Numbered from the stretch's first letter, positions 25,220 to 36,665 are shown. The stretch is 44,296 bases of DNA from JABDLF01 sp041609715 (GCA_041609715.1 JBFIQI010000005.1:1-44296), one strand, 5' to 3'. Notes: generated by a model from the sequence alone, not told the origin. Program-made: numbers and translations.

Positions 25220-25627
25220 TTGAATAGCATGACGCTCATCAAGCTTTACGCGGCAACCGTACCAGTATTTTTTGCCATCGACATGGTGTGGCTGGGTGTT
25301 TTGGCAAGGCCTTTTTATCGCCAGCAACTAAGCGGGTTCCTGGGGGAAGGTTTTAACTGGCCGGCAGCGGTGATTTTCTACCTGATCTTCATTGTCGGTA
25401 TCCTGGTGTTTGCGGTGATTCCGGCGCTGGCGAAAGGCTCTTTGCAGCACGCGTTACTGTGGGGTGCTTTGTTCGGGTTTTTTACCTATGCCACTTACGA
25501 CCTCACCAACCTGGCGACGCTGCCTGGCTGGCCGCTGAAAATGGTCATCGTGGACATATTGTGGGGCACTTTCCTGTGCGCCAGCGTGGCTGGTGCCAGT
25601 TTCGGGATTGGCCGCTGGCTTAACTGA
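25220..25627 (+). CDS. DUF2177 family membrane protein
   Basis: The product is 135 residues with four predicted membrane helices and the DUF2177 features VFFAIDMVWLGVLARPFYR, FFTYATYDLTNLATL and IVDILWGTFLCA. Function unknown. The likely start is TTG at 25220, which has AAGGA six bases upstream; the ATG three codons later (25229) would have that site 15 bases away. It may be read through from gspAB. Confidence 0.85.
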   Translation: MNSMTLIKLYAATVPVFFAIDMVWLGVLARPFYRQQLSGFLGEGFNWPAAVIFYLIFIVGILVFAVIPALAKGSLQHALLWGALFGFFTYATYDLTNLATLPGWPLKMVIVDILWGTFLCASVAGASFGIGRWLN

Positions 25628-25645
25628 ACCGACCCACCACTCGCC

Positions 25646-26896
25646 TCAGCCGAATACCAGCTTGAGAATGTAGAAGAATATGATCGCCAGGATGGCGCCT
25701 GCCGGGATCGTAATGACCCAGGACAGGAAGATGCTGCGCACCACGCTGAGATTGATCGCGGCAATGCCCCTGGCCAGCCCCACGCCCAGCACTGCCCCAA
25801 CCAAAGTATGGGTTGTTGAAATAGGTATGCCGGTGCCAGACGCCACTACGATAGTGGTAGCAGCTGCAAGCTCCGCCGCAAAACCGCGACTGGGGGTCAG
25901 GTGTGTAATACGTTTGCCAACGGTGGCCATCACCCGGAAGCCATAGGTTGCGAGACCGATGACGATGCCGCCACCGCCCAGGAGCAAAATCCAGATGGAA
26001 ACTTCCGACTTCTGGCCAATTACACCGCTCTGGGCCACGCTGATTACTGCGGCCACCGGGCCAATCGCGTTCGCTACGTCGTTAGAGCCGTGGGCGAAGG
26101 CCATACTGCAGGCGGTCACAACCATGAGGATGCCGAACACCCGCTCCACGGTCTGAAACCTGAAGTCCTTGTCCGCGTCCGGGTCGATCTTGATGCGGGC
26201 GATGAACAGCCGGCCAAGCAACGCGATCATGACACCCACGATGACGGCAACTGCATAAGACTGGCCGGTGCTGAGTTCCAGGCCCACGTGCTTCAAACCC
26301 TTGAACAGGGTTACCAGCGTGATGGTGAAGCCGGCAAGAAAAATATATAAAGGCACAAACCTGCGTGCCCGATCCAGCGGATCTTCCCGCTCCAGTATCA
26401 GCCACTGCACAGACTTGAAAATGGTATAGGCGATCATGCCCGCGGTCAGGGGTGATATCACCCAGCTCATGACGATGGTACCAACCTTGACCCACTTGAC
26501 CGCCTCGATACCAATTCCCACGGCCGCGAATCCGACAATCGCGCCGACAATGGAGTGGGTAGTGGATACCGGCCAGCCCCGTTGCGATGCCAGCAGCAGC
26601 CAGATAGCAGCTGCCAACAGCGCCGCCAGCATGCCGTATACCAACAACTCCGGCGAGTCCGCTAACGAGCCCGCATCGACAATGCCCTTGCGAATCGTCG
26701 AAGTTACCGCACCGCCGGCGAGAACTGCGCCAAGGAACTCAAAAACGGCGGCCACCAGTATCGCCTGCTTGATGGTCAGCGCACGAGCGCCCACCGACGT
26801 TGCCATGGCGTTGGCCACGTCGTTGGCACCGATCCCCCATGCCATGAACAACCCGAAGACGGCCGCCAGGCCGATGTAAACCATCATCATGTCCAT
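25646..26896 (-). CDS. Inorganic phosphate transporter, PiT family
   Basis: The product is 416 residues with about ten membrane helices in two inverted halves. Each half carries the PiT signature: GANDVANAMATSVGARAL near residue 23 and GSNDVANAIGPVAAV near 269. A cytosolic linker (about 205-225) joins them. PiT proteins take up metal-phosphate complexes using the proton or sodium gradient. The DUF47 gene lies immediately upstream in the same direction, the usual Pit accessory pair. No Pho box was recognised upstream. Confidence 0.93.
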   Translation of the reverse strand: MDMMMVYIGLAAVFGLFMAWGIGANDVANAMATSVGARALTIKQAILVAAVFEFLGAVLAGGAVTSTIRKGIVDAGSLADSPELLVYGMLAALLAAAIWLLLASQRGWPVSTTHSIVGAIVGFAAVGIGIEAVKWVKVGTIVMSWVISPLTAGMIAYTIFKSVQWLILEREDPLDRARRFVPLYIFLAGFTITLVTLFKGLKHVGLELSTGQSYAVAVIVGVMIALLGRLFIARIKIDPDADKDFRFQTVERVFGILMVVTACSMAFAHGSNDVANAIGPVAAVISVAQSGVIGQKSEVSIWILLLGGGGIVIGLATYGFRVMATVGKRITHLTPSRGFAAELAAATTIVVASGTGIPISTTHTLVGAVLGVGLARGIAAINLSVVRSIFLSWVITIPAGAILAIIFFYILKLVFG

Positions 26897-26917
26897 CGGT
26901 ATCGCCTTTTTATTAAC

Positions 26918-27592
26918 TTATCTGGCAAGTAGAAGCTGCAGCCGACTACCAACCCGCTGGCAGGTATCCGCAAGGTCACCGGTCAGATCGATTACCTTGT
27001 AAAGAAACATGACCTCCACCGGGTCCAGGCCTTTTTCGAGGCCAAAGAGGTTTGCACGAACTTCAATTTCCAGTTTGTCGGTATCGTTCTCGATCTGATC
27101 CAGCTTATTGATGAAGCCCTGTACGATCTCCACTTCGCGCCCGGAAAATCCGACTTCGAACAGTTCGTCCAGTTCATTGACCGTCGTGTGGGCCTGGCCC
27201 GCCGCATCGACGCACCGCCGCAGCAGGGCCATGTAGGATGGTTTCAATGTATCCGGGAATGTCATCTGCCGCCCGATCACGACGCCGGCAATGTCCTTAC
27301 TCAGGTTTGCAACTTCGTCCTGCACTCGCAGCACACTGAGAAGATCCGCCCGGGCCACCGGCATGAGCAGATTTTTGGGCATCTGCAACCGGAGTTCTTT
27401 CTTGAGATCGTCGGCATCATGCTCGAGACCGCTGATGGCCTCGCGCACGGCCTTTGCGATCTGCCAGTCACCGACGAAAACTGCCTCGAAAAACTCCGGT
27501 AAGCGGCCGGCGCACTCATCGGCCTTGGCCATGTGTGCCTGTAAAGGTTTAACCGGCGAAGAACCAAATATCTTGGAAATATAGTTGCTCAT
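26918..27592 (-). CDS. DUF47 (TIGR00153, PhoU-like) accessory protein of the phosphate transporter
   Basis: The product is 224 residues, all helical, PhoU-like, with the family start SNYISKIFGSSPVKPLQAHM and internal HDADDLKKELR and LRVQDEVANLSKDIAG. Such proteins are thought to regulate Pit transporters. The ATG at 27592 has GGAG four bases upstream; an in-frame start 11 codons earlier lacks family similarity. A short palindrome, TGTGC-GCT-GCACA (27604-27616), lies just upstream and could be an operator. The PiT gene follows after 21 bases. Confidence 0.9.
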   Translation of the reverse strand: MSNYISKIFGSSPVKPLQAHMAKADECAGRLPEFFEAVFVGDWQIAKAVREAISGLEHDADDLKKELRLQMPKNLLMPVARADLLSVLRVQDEVANLSKDIAGVVIGRQMTFPDTLKPSYMALLRRCVDAAGQAHTTVNELDELFEVGFSGREVEIVQGFINKLDQIENDTDKLEIEVRANLFGLEKGLDPVEVMFLYKVIDLTGDLADTCQRVGSRLQLLLAR

Positions 27593-27787
27593 ATTTCTCC
27601 AACTGTGCGCTGCACAATAAGGCATGCTTTCCTGAGCCAGAAAAGCGGGAGGATGTGCGGGCCGATTTTAAGTGCTAAAGGCATCCTTTGGCCAATTCGA
27701 TCCTGCCCATGGGGCTGGAAACGGAGGCAGAAGCCAGGCTTATTAGGTAAGCTCCCCGGCAAGAATAAAACCATCCGGGAGGGCCGT

Positions 27788-29614
27788 ATGGGGGGCTCAG
27801 AATCGTCTGCGCGGATTGCATATGCAGACGGTGTGCGCATTGCGCTTGCGCTCAGGGCGGGCATTCGCAGCGTGGTCGAAGACCAGGAAACGCTTAACAG
27901 AATTAACGTATTCCCGGTGCCCGATGGTGACACTGGCACCAATCTGGCACTCACCCTGGGTGCGGTTCACGCGCGCTTGGCCGCCAGCGACAGCGACGAC
28001 GCATCGCAGGTACTGGCAGGTGCTGCTGACGCCGCGCTGGATGGTGCCCGCGGCAATTCCGGCGCAATAATGGCGCAGTTTCTGCAAGGATTATCAGACC
28101 ACGCCATCGGCAAGCGGCGCCTCACTCCCGCCCAGCTGGCAGAAGCGGCAGTTCGCGGTGCGGAATATGCCCGGGAAGCCATGGATGAGCCCCGGGACGG
28201 CACCATCCTGTCGGTCATTCGTGATTTCGCCATGGCCATACAGAGCCCTGACGCCGAAACCGGTTTCGGAACTTTGCTGCAAAACGGACTTGCCCGTGCC
28301 AGGGAATCCCTGGCGGATACGCCCAATCGCCTGGAGGCCCTTCGCAAGGCGGGCGTGGTGGACGCCGGGGCCAAGGGCTTTGTAGACATGCTCGAGGGCA
28401 TCGTTACCTTTATCGAAAACGGCGATCCGCGCAGTATCGATGACTGGCAGCCCGCAATTGCAGCAGACAGCTTCGAATCCAGTGCCGGTGAGGAAATCGA
28501 TCTGACGCATCGTTACTGCACCGAATGCATGGTCACCGGCGAGGATATCGATCGACGCAAACTGCGCGAGGCCGTTGCGGTCCTCGGCAGCTCGATGGTG
28601 TTCGCGGGCACTCGCAACAAGGTAAAGCTGCACATCCATGTGAACGATCCCGAGCAACTTTTTGAAACGGCCCGGCGCTTCGGCCATGTGACTGCGGAAA
28701 AGGCCGACGACATGCATCAGCAGCAGCGCTCGGCTCATGCTCTCAGCCACGAGGTCGCCATCATCACGGACTCCGCCGCAGACCTGACGGATGCAGAAAT
28801 GGAGCGGCTCAACATTCACATGGTGCCGGTGCGGCTGCATTTTGGCGAGCGATCCTACCTCGACAAGATCAGCATGACGCCGGACGAGTTCTATGCGGAA
28901 CTCAAACGCAATCCGCAGCATCCCACGACTTCGCAGCCGGCCCCCGGCGATTTTCGGCGTCAATACCAGTTCCTTGCCTCCCACTATCGCTGGGTGGTCT
29001 CATTGCACGTGTCGGCTGCGGCCAGCGGAACCTGGCAGGCCGCCAAGTCGGCGGCCGAACGTACCAGCGCCCCTGGCGAGATACTGGTGTTCGATTCGCG
29101 CAATGCTTCGGTGGGCCAGGGGCTGCTGTGCGTTTACGCTGCGGAACTGGCAGCCGCCGGACAAAATGGCAAACAGATCTTCGAGGCGCTCACCAGGCTG
29201 CGCTCGGCCACTCACACCTATGTAGTGCTGCGGGATCTGACCTATGGCGTGCGTGGCGGCCGGGTGCCGGCCATCCTGAAGACGCTGGCAGATTTCTTGC
29301 GTCTGACTATCGTGCTCACCATCCGGGCCGACGGCAGTGTGGGTGCCGCTGGTGTTTTGTTCGGGCGCAAGCGGCTTGCGGCAAGATTTTCGCGCTGGGT
29401 GCTCAAGCGCCATGGCAATACGCCGCGCTGCCGCCTGGCCGTAGGACATGCCCACTGTCCCGAGGATGCTGCCGCATTGCTCGCGGCGCTGCGAGAAAAA
29501 CTCAGCGACGTGGCTTTCAGTTATCTCGCCGAGGCGGGACCGGCGCTGGGTGCCCATGCCGGCCCGGGCGGGATGGTCGTATGCGTACAGGATCTCGGTG
29601 TGGATGATGCTTGA
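27788..29614 (+). CDS. DAK2-DegV fusion, FakA-FakB-like fatty acid kinase
   Basis: The product is 608 residues. The N-terminal DhaL/DAK2 kinase domain (about 10-210) has NVFPVPDGDTGTN (the ADP/Mg site, residues 40-52), ARGNSGAIMAQFLQG and DAGAKGFVDMLEG. A middle FakA-like region spans about 230-310. The DegV domain (about 321-608) has AIITDSAADLTD, the lipid-binding SGTWQAAKSA and YGVRGGRVP. In Firmicutes, FakA phosphorylates a fatty acid presented by the separate protein FakB, making acyl-phosphate for phospholipid synthesis. Here kinase and carrier are one polypeptide. GGAGG five bases before the ATG at 27788 supports the start; upstream in-frame codons lack similarity. It ends three bases before the convergent gene. 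Confidence 0.88.
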   Translation: MGGSESSARIAYADGVRIALALRAGIRSVVEDQETLNRINVFPVPDGDTGTNLALTLGAVHARLAASDSDDASQVLAGAADAALDGARGNSGAIMAQFLQGLSDHAIGKRRLTPAQLAEAAVRGAEYAREAMDEPRDGTILSVIRDFAMAIQSPDAETGFGTLLQNGLARARESLADTPNRLEALRKAGVVDAGAKGFVDMLEGIVTFIENGDPRSIDDWQPAIAADSFESSAGEEIDLTHRYCTECMVTGEDIDRRKLREAVAVLGSSMVFAGTRNKVKLHIHVNDPEQLFETARRFGHVTAEKADDMHQQQRSAHALSHEVAIITDSAADLTDAEMERLNIHMVPVRLHFGERSYLDKISMTPDEFYAELKRNPQHPTTSQPAPGDFRRQYQFLASHYRWVVSLHVSAAASGTWQAAKSAAERTSAPGEILVFDSRNASVGQGLLCVYAAELAAAGQNGKQIFEALTRLRSATHTYVVLRDLTYGVRGGRVPAILKTLADFLRLTIVLTIRADGSVGAAGVLFGRKRLAARFSRWVLKRHGNTPRCRLAVGHAHCPEDAAALLAALREKLSDVAFSYLAEAGPALGAHAGPGGMVVCVQDLGVDDA

Positions 29615-29617
29615 GCA

Positions 29618-31240
29618 TCAGGCGGCATGGAAAGTTTCGGCGCGTGCCACACGCCAGGCATCACCGTACCAGGGCGGCACTTCTGATCCTTCGAGCAACT
29701 GGCCTGCCTGCAGATAAGGAAACATTTCTGCGTAGCTGCTGGTGGTGGTCGGCGTGACTCGCCGCAACAGCAGATCGGGGCCCAGTTTTGCCGGATCATC
29801 CACCCCGCAGACCGCCATGAGTTTCAAAAAATGTTCGAGCGTCGCTTTGTGATAGTTATAGACCCTTTGGGTCTTGTCGCTGACCACAAGACCATTCATG
29901 CGCCAGGGATCCTGGGTTGCCACACCGCTGGGGCAGGTGTTGGTGTGACAGCGCCGGGCCTGAATGCAGCCCAGAGCAAACATCATGCCGCGCGCGGAGT
30001 TGCACATGTCCGCGCCCATGGCTAGGGTGCGCAGCATGTCATAGCCGTTGATGATTTTGCCCGACGCGACCAGTCGGATCCGATCTCTGAGACCAGCGCC
30101 GACGAGTGCGTTGTGGACAAATATCAGGCCTTCGCGCAAGGGCAACCCAACGCGGTTGGTCAGCTCCAGGGGCGCCGCTCCGGTGCCTCCCTCCTTGCCA
30201 TCTATAGTTATAAAATCGGGTGCTGTCCCGGACTCCAGCATCGCCTTGACGATAGCCATGAACTCATGGGGCTTACCTACGCACAGCTTAAAGCCCACTG
30301 GCTTGCCACCGCATAGCCGGCGCAGTTCGTTGATAAAGGCCAGCAGCTCCATCGGGGTCGAAAAGGTGCTGTGAGTCGATGGAGAAATCACGTCTTGGCC
30401 CACGGGGACACCGCGGGCGTCGGCAATATCCCTGGTCACCTTGGCAGCAGGCAGTATGCCGCCGCCGCCCGGCTTGGCGCCCTGGGATAATTTCAGTTCA
30501 ATCATCTTGACCGCCGGGTTCTGAGACTTGGCGGCAAACTGCTGGTGATCGAAGACGCCCGGCTCTTTGCAAGCCCCGAAGTAGCCGGTGCCGAGTTCCC
30601 AAACGAGGTCACCGCCAGGCTGCAGATGATAGCGGCTCAGGCCACCCTCACCGGTATCATGATAAAAATCGCCCAGTTTGGCGCCGGCATTCAATGCCAG
30701 GATGGCATTCTTGGACAACGATCCGAAACTCATGGCCGAAATATTCAGCAAGGATGCCGGGTAAGGCTGGCTGCAGTCCGGACCCCCCACGAGTATGCGC
30801 GGAAATTCCTCAAGCAGGCTGGCGGGAACAATTGTATGTTGAATGAATTCGAATCCTTCCTGGTAAACATCCTCTAAAGTGCCGAAAGGCTGCACATCGC
30901 TTACACCCTTGGCGCGCTGATAAACCACGGAGCGTTGGGGCCGTGTAAAGGGATCGCCCTCTTTGTCACCTTGTATGAGGTATTGGCGAATGTGATGGCG
31001 GGCATCCTCCAGCATGTAACGCAAATGCCCGATGACCGGATAGTTCCTGAGGATGGTGTGCTTTTTCTGCAATAGATCATAAGCGCAGAGCAACAGAATC
31101 GGGCCCAGCAGCACAAAGGCCCAGAGCAACAAAGGCCAGACCAACGCACCGAGGCCGATGGCCACGGTGAGCACCAGCAAACTGATGGAAAGGCGCTGCT
31201 TTACGCCGCTTTTGTAACTGGCGGCTTCGGGCTTACTCAT
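29618..31240 (-). CDS. FMN-binding glutamate synthase-like protein, membrane anchored
   Basis: The product is 540 residues. One or two hydrophobic helices lie near 17-58. The rest is the FMN-binding barrel of glutamate synthase large subunits: GGDLVWELGTGYFGAC, LPAAKVTRDIADARGVP, ITIDGKEGGTGAAPLEL and GADMCNSARGMMFALGC. The cysteine set C-x5-C-x4-C (CIQARRCHTNTC, about 424-435) matches the 3Fe-4S ligands of GltB. The glutamine amidotransferase and C-terminal GltB domains are absent, so it is not a full glutamate synthase. This widespread stand-alone family has no settled physiological reaction. It is divergent from the M28 peptidase gene. Confidence 0.9.
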   Translation of the reverse strand: MSKPEAASYKSGVKQRLSISLLVLTVAIGLGALVWPLLLWAFVLLGPILLLCAYDLLQKKHTILRNYPVIGHLRYMLEDARHHIRQYLIQGDKEGDPFTRPQRSVVYQRAKGVSDVQPFGTLEDVYQEGFEFIQHTIVPASLLEEFPRILVGGPDCSQPYPASLLNISAMSFGSLSKNAILALNAGAKLGDFYHDTGEGGLSRYHLQPGGDLVWELGTGYFGACKEPGVFDHQQFAAKSQNPAVKMIELKLSQGAKPGGGGILPAAKVTRDIADARGVPVGQDVISPSTHSTFSTPMELLAFINELRRLCGGKPVGFKLCVGKPHEFMAIVKAMLESGTAPDFITIDGKEGGTGAAPLELTNRVGLPLREGLIFVHNALVGAGLRDRIRLVASGKIINGYDMLRTLAMGADMCNSARGMMFALGCIQARRCHTNTCPSGVATQDPWRMNGLVVSDKTQRVYNYHKATLEHFLKLMAVCGVDDPAKLGPDLLLRRVTPTTTSSYAEMFPYLQAGQLLEGSEVPPWYGDAWRVARAETFHAA

Positions 31241-31357
31241 GCTATTACGGCCTGCGAGCGGAAAGCTGCCTATTCTTGCAGCCGCGGCCTGTCATGACAA
31301 TCAATAATCGGTGTATCCTGTGCGACCCGTAATGCTTGCCCGTAAACGGAGAATCTA

Positions 31358-33073
<1,716 letters not shown>

Positions 33074-33079
33074 GGACCT

Positions 33080-34252
33080 ATGAGTTCAGGCGCCCATGGT
33101 GACGACGGGCACGCCCTTAAGCTGGAAACCCGGGCGGTGCACGCCGGACGTGCAGTGGACACTGCAACCGGTGCCGTAACACCACCGCTGCACCTGAGTA
33201 CAACTTTTGAGCGGGACGCGGACGGCCGCTGGAGTCGCGGCTATGATTATGCGCGCAGCTCCAATCCGACTCGTCGCTTGCTGGAAACCGCGCTGGCCGA
33301 TCTCGAGGGCGGATCCAGTTGCGCCGCTTTTGCCTCCGGCAGCGCCGCCACTCTTGCGGTCCTGCAGTCGGTTGGGGCCGGCTGTCATATCGTAGTTACC
33401 GAGGACTGCTATTACGGCACCTTGCAGCAGCTCCGGGACCTGCTTCCGGCACTGGGTATCGAAGCCACCATGACGGATACCACCAACCCGGATGCGGTGC
33501 GCTCGGCTTTGCGTGACAACACACGACTTATCTGGGTCGAAACACCTTCCAACCCCCTGCTGCGAATCACCGACATCTCCGCCATGGCGGATATTGCCCG
33601 CGCCCGAGGATGCAAGCTGGCCTGTGATAACACCTTTGCGACGCCGGTCTTTCAGCATCCCCTCGAGCTCGGTGCCGATTACTGCATTCACAGCACCACC
33701 AAGTACATCAGCGGGCACAGCGACGTGGTGGGCGGAGCCGTGATTGGAGCCTGCGAGGAAGATCAATTCGAAGCGGTACGCCGATGGCAGGTCAAAGGCG
33801 GTGCCGTGCCATCGCCCTTTGATTGCTGGCTACTGCTACGCAGTCTTAATACTCTGCCGTTACGGGTGCGCCAGCAAAGCGCCAATGCCCTGCAGATCGC
33901 CCGCTTTCTGGGCCAGCAGCCTGGTGTTGAGGCGGTGCACTACCCGGGCCTGCCCGGGCACCCGGGGCATGCGCTGGCAAGCCGGCAAATGCAGCTCGAT
34001 GGCCAACCGGGATTTGGGAGCGTGGTGTCTTTCGAAGTGCCGGGCGGTGCCGCCCAAGCACTGGCCACGGCCGCCAGGACCCGCCTGTTCATCAGGGCCA
34101 CCAGCCTCGGCGGAGTGGAGAGCCTGATCGAGCATCGCGCTTCCAGTGAAGGCCCGGGCAGCAGGGCCCCTGATGGTTTGCTGCGGCTGGCCGTGGGTAT
34201 CGAGAATCCCATCGATCTCATTGCGGATCTGCAGCAGGCACTGGACCGGTAG
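33080..34252 (+). CDS. Trans-sulfuration family PLP enzyme (cystathionine gamma-synthase/lyase-like)
   Basis: The product is 390 residues of the Cys/Met-metabolism PLP family. The active-site lysine is Lys208 in HSTTKYISGHSD. Other motifs are YDYARSSNPT (Tyr58 and Arg60 contact the PLP phosphate), CAAFASGSAAT, VETPSNPL and CDNTFATPV. The C-terminal TSLGGVESLIEHRA segment is typical of cystathionine gamma-synthase and lyase. Which reaction it catalyses (synthase, gamma-lyase, beta-lyase or methionine gamma-lyase) cannot be decided by eye. Its place between two peptidase genes suggests that it degrades or recycles sulfur amino acids from peptides; this is inference. Confidence 0.9.
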   Translation: MSSGAHGDDGHALKLETRAVHAGRAVDTATGAVTPPLHLSTTFERDADGRWSRGYDYARSSNPTRRLLETALADLEGGSSCAAFASGSAATLAVLQSVGAGCHIVVTEDCYYGTLQQLRDLLPALGIEATMTDTTNPDAVRSALRDNTRLIWVETPSNPLLRITDISAMADIARARGCKLACDNTFATPVFQHPLELGADYCIHSTTKYISGHSDVVGGAVIGACEEDQFEAVRRWQVKGGAVPSPFDCWLLLRSLNTLPLRVRQQSANALQIARFLGQQPGVEAVHYPGLPGHPGHALASRQMQLDGQPGFGSVVSFEVPGGAAQALATAARTRLFIRATSLGGVESLIEHRASSEGPGSRAPDGLLRLAVGIENPIDLIADLQQALDR

Positions 34253-34283
34253 CCCTAGAAGCGAACTTGGCAAGGAAACTTTT

Positions 34284-36665
34284 ATGAAGACTTTTGCTGG
34301 TTGGATAATCCTGGGTCTGCTGGCCGCGACCAACGCGGCCGGCGATGCTTTTGAGGTCGGCTCCCTGAGCCTCGAGCAAATCATGGCCGATGCCGATTGG
34401 CTCGGCAATCAACCCGAGGAGCCCTGGTTTTCGCCCGACGGTTCCCAGGTGTTCTATAAGCAAAAGCGCGACGGCGATAATACGCGTGACTGGTTCGTGG
34501 TATCGGCAAGCGGAGGCCAACCCGAGAAAATTCCGGCTACCGAGCATAGCCAGGTGCCCGGCCCAGACCAGGTCTGGAATATGAGCCGTGATGCCCTCGC
34601 CTGGACTTTTGACGGCGACATCTACGTACATTCCATGGCCAGCGGCAATTCCCGCCAGCTCACCCGAACTGCTGACAGGGAAACCAATCCGCTGTTTCTG
34701 GCCGATGGTCGCAGTCTTGCTTACCAGCAAGATGACGACTGGTTTGTCTTTGATTTCGCCAGCGGCGAGACGCGCCAGCTTGCCCGCATACTGGCCGAAG
34801 ACGACCCGGCGGACAAGCAACCCGAGGGCTACATTCAAAAGCAGCAGCTACGGCTTTTTGACACGCTGCGCCGCAACCGCCAAGAGCGCGTGGCAGACCG
34901 CGAAGAAGAGCGCGCTGCCCGGGCCGTGGATTCCCGGCGCATGCCCAATCCCGTTTATATCGGCAAGGACAAATCAATTGTATACACGGCATTGTCGCCG
35001 GATGGTCAGCGCCTTTTGCTGGTGAGCGGCCCGGCCAAACCTGACCGCGGACAGCAGGACAAAATGCCACATTACGTTGCCGAAAGCGGCTATGTCGACG
35101 TGGAGGACGTGCGCAGCCTGGTGGGAAGCGGCGAGCCTGCCGATCACGGTCTGATGGTTGTGGATCTGGTCCGCGGGGAGAGCCACGAGCTGGATCTATC
35201 CGTTTTGCCGGGCATAAAAGCTGATCCTTTGGCCTGGCTTAAAAAAGGAGACGATGACGACGGCAAGGCAGGCAAGAATCGCGATCCACGGCCTGTCGAA
35301 TTGCTGGGGCTGGAGTGGTCGGCAAATGGCCAGGCGCTGGCAGTACAGATCGAATCCGCTGATAACAAAGATCGCTGGATCGCGACCGTAGACTTTGAAA
35401 ACAAAGTACTTAATCCGCGCCACCGCCTGACCGACGAGGCCTGGATCAACTACGATCACAATGAATTTGGCTGGGTCCCCGGCCGAGACGACCTGCTGTG
35501 GCTTGTCTCGGAGGAATCCGGTTTTGCCCATTTGTATACGGTTGGCGCCGGTCGTGGGCGGGCACGCGCGTTGACGCGCGGTAACTGGGTAGCAGCGGCT
35601 CCGGTGGTCTCGCCAGACGGACAGTTCATTTATTTTGCGGCCAACCGCAGCCACCCCGGCGAGTATGAGATCTATCGCGTCCCGGTGGCCGGCGGCGAAG
35701 TGCTGCGCCTGACCCAGCTATCCGGACTCAATGAGTTCGTGCTGGCGCCCAACGGCGAGCAGCTACTGATTATTCACTCCGAACATTACCGCCATCCTGA
35801 CCTGTGGGTGCAAACGGCCGCCCCCGGAACCCAGGCACGACGCCTGACAGATACGATGAGCGCTGCCTACAAGGCCATCGACTGGGTAGTCCCCGAGGTG
35901 GTGCCGGTGCCCTCCTCCCACGTGCCGCAACCCATCTATTCCAAGCTCTATGTCCCCGGTGACTTCGATCCCGAAAAATCCTACCCGGCGGTTATGTTCG
36001 TGCATGGTGCCGGCTACACACAGAATTCCGATTTTGGCTGGCCCTATTACTTTCGCGAGCAGATGTTCCACACCTTGCTGACCCGCGAAGGCTACATCGT
36101 GCTGGACATGGATTTCCGGGCTTCAAAAGGTTATGGACGAGACTGGCGCACCGCCATCTACCGCCAGATGGGCCACCCCGAGGTGGAGGACCTGGAGGAT
36201 GGCGTGAAATGGCTGGTTGAGAATTACAATGTTGATCCCAAAAGGGTCGGCGTCTATGGCGGCTCTTATGGCGGTTTTCTCACCTTCATGGCCATGTTCC
36301 GCCGCCCGCAGTTATTCGCCGCCGGTGCTTCGCTGCGGCCGGTTACCGATTGGGCTCATTACAACCACGGCTATACCTCGAACATCCTGAACACGCCCGA
36401 GATCGATCCCGAAGCTTATGAAAAAAGTTCTCCTATCGAGTTTGCCGCCGGCCTCGAAAATCCTCTGCTGATCTGCCACGGCATGCTGGACGACAATGTG
36501 TTTTTCAAAGACACGGTGCGCCTGGTACAGCGCCTGATCGAACTGAAAAAGGAAAACTTTGAAACCGCCATCTATCCGCTCGATCCTCACGGGTTTGTCA
36601 ATCCGGAAGCCTGGCTGGATGAGTACCGGCGCATCTATAAACTATTCGAGACGCACCTCAAGTAA
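34284..36665 (+). CDS. S9 family prolyl oligopeptidase-like serine peptidase, exported
   Basis: The product is 793 residues. A signal peptide covers about 1-19 (ending NAAGD). A beta-propeller (about 45-540, with repeated SPDG and WSANG units) precedes an alpha/beta-hydrolase domain with the nucleophile in GGSYGG (Ser661), an aspartate in MLDDN (Asp736/737) and His769 in DPHGF. The order and spacing match dipeptidyl-peptidase IV/acylaminoacyl peptidase relatives. Such enzymes remove dipeptides or cleave small peptides in the periplasm. The ATG at 34284 has AAGGAA six bases upstream and starts the signal peptide; an in-frame ATG upstream lies inside the preceding gene. It is the last gene of the M28/PLP/S9 unit. 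Confidence 0.92.
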   Translation: MKTFAGWIILGLLAATNAAGDAFEVGSLSLEQIMADADWLGNQPEEPWFSPDGSQVFYKQKRDGDNTRDWFVVSASGGQPEKIPATEHSQVPGPDQVWNMSRDALAWTFDGDIYVHSMASGNSRQLTRTADRETNPLFLADGRSLAYQQDDDWFVFDFASGETRQLARILAEDDPADKQPEGYIQKQQLRLFDTLRRNRQERVADREEERAARAVDSRRMPNPVYIGKDKSIVYTALSPDGQRLLLVSGPAKPDRGQQDKMPHYVAESGYVDVEDVRSLVGSGEPADHGLMVVDLVRGESHELDLSVLPGIKADPLAWLKKGDDDDGKAGKNRDPRPVELLGLEWSANGQALAVQIESADNKDRWIATVDFENKVLNPRHRLTDEAWINYDHNEFGWVPGRDDLLWLVSEESGFAHLYTVGAGRGRARALTRGNWVAAAPVVSPDGQFIYFAANRSHPGEYEIYRVPVAGGEVLRLTQLSGLNEFVLAPNGEQLLIIHSEHYRHPDLWVQTAAPGTQARRLTDTMSAAYKAIDWVVPEVVPVPSSHVPQPIYSKLYVPGDFDPEKSYPAVMFVHGAGYTQNSDFGWPYYFREQMFHTLLTREGYIVLDMDFRASKGYGRDWRTAIYRQMGHPEVEDLEDGVKWLVENYNVDPKRVGVYGGSYGGFLTFMAMFRRPQLFAAGASLRPVTDWAHYNHGYTSNILNTPEIDPEAYEKSSPIEFAAGLENPLLICHGMLDDNVFFKDTVRLVQRLIELKKENFETAIYPLDPHGFVNPEAWLDEYRRIYKLFETHLK

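Noticed and set aside
28094..28984. 296-codon antisense frame within the DAK2-DegV gene
   Set aside because: No motif is present; the sense frame has conserved kinase and DegV motifs across the same DNA.
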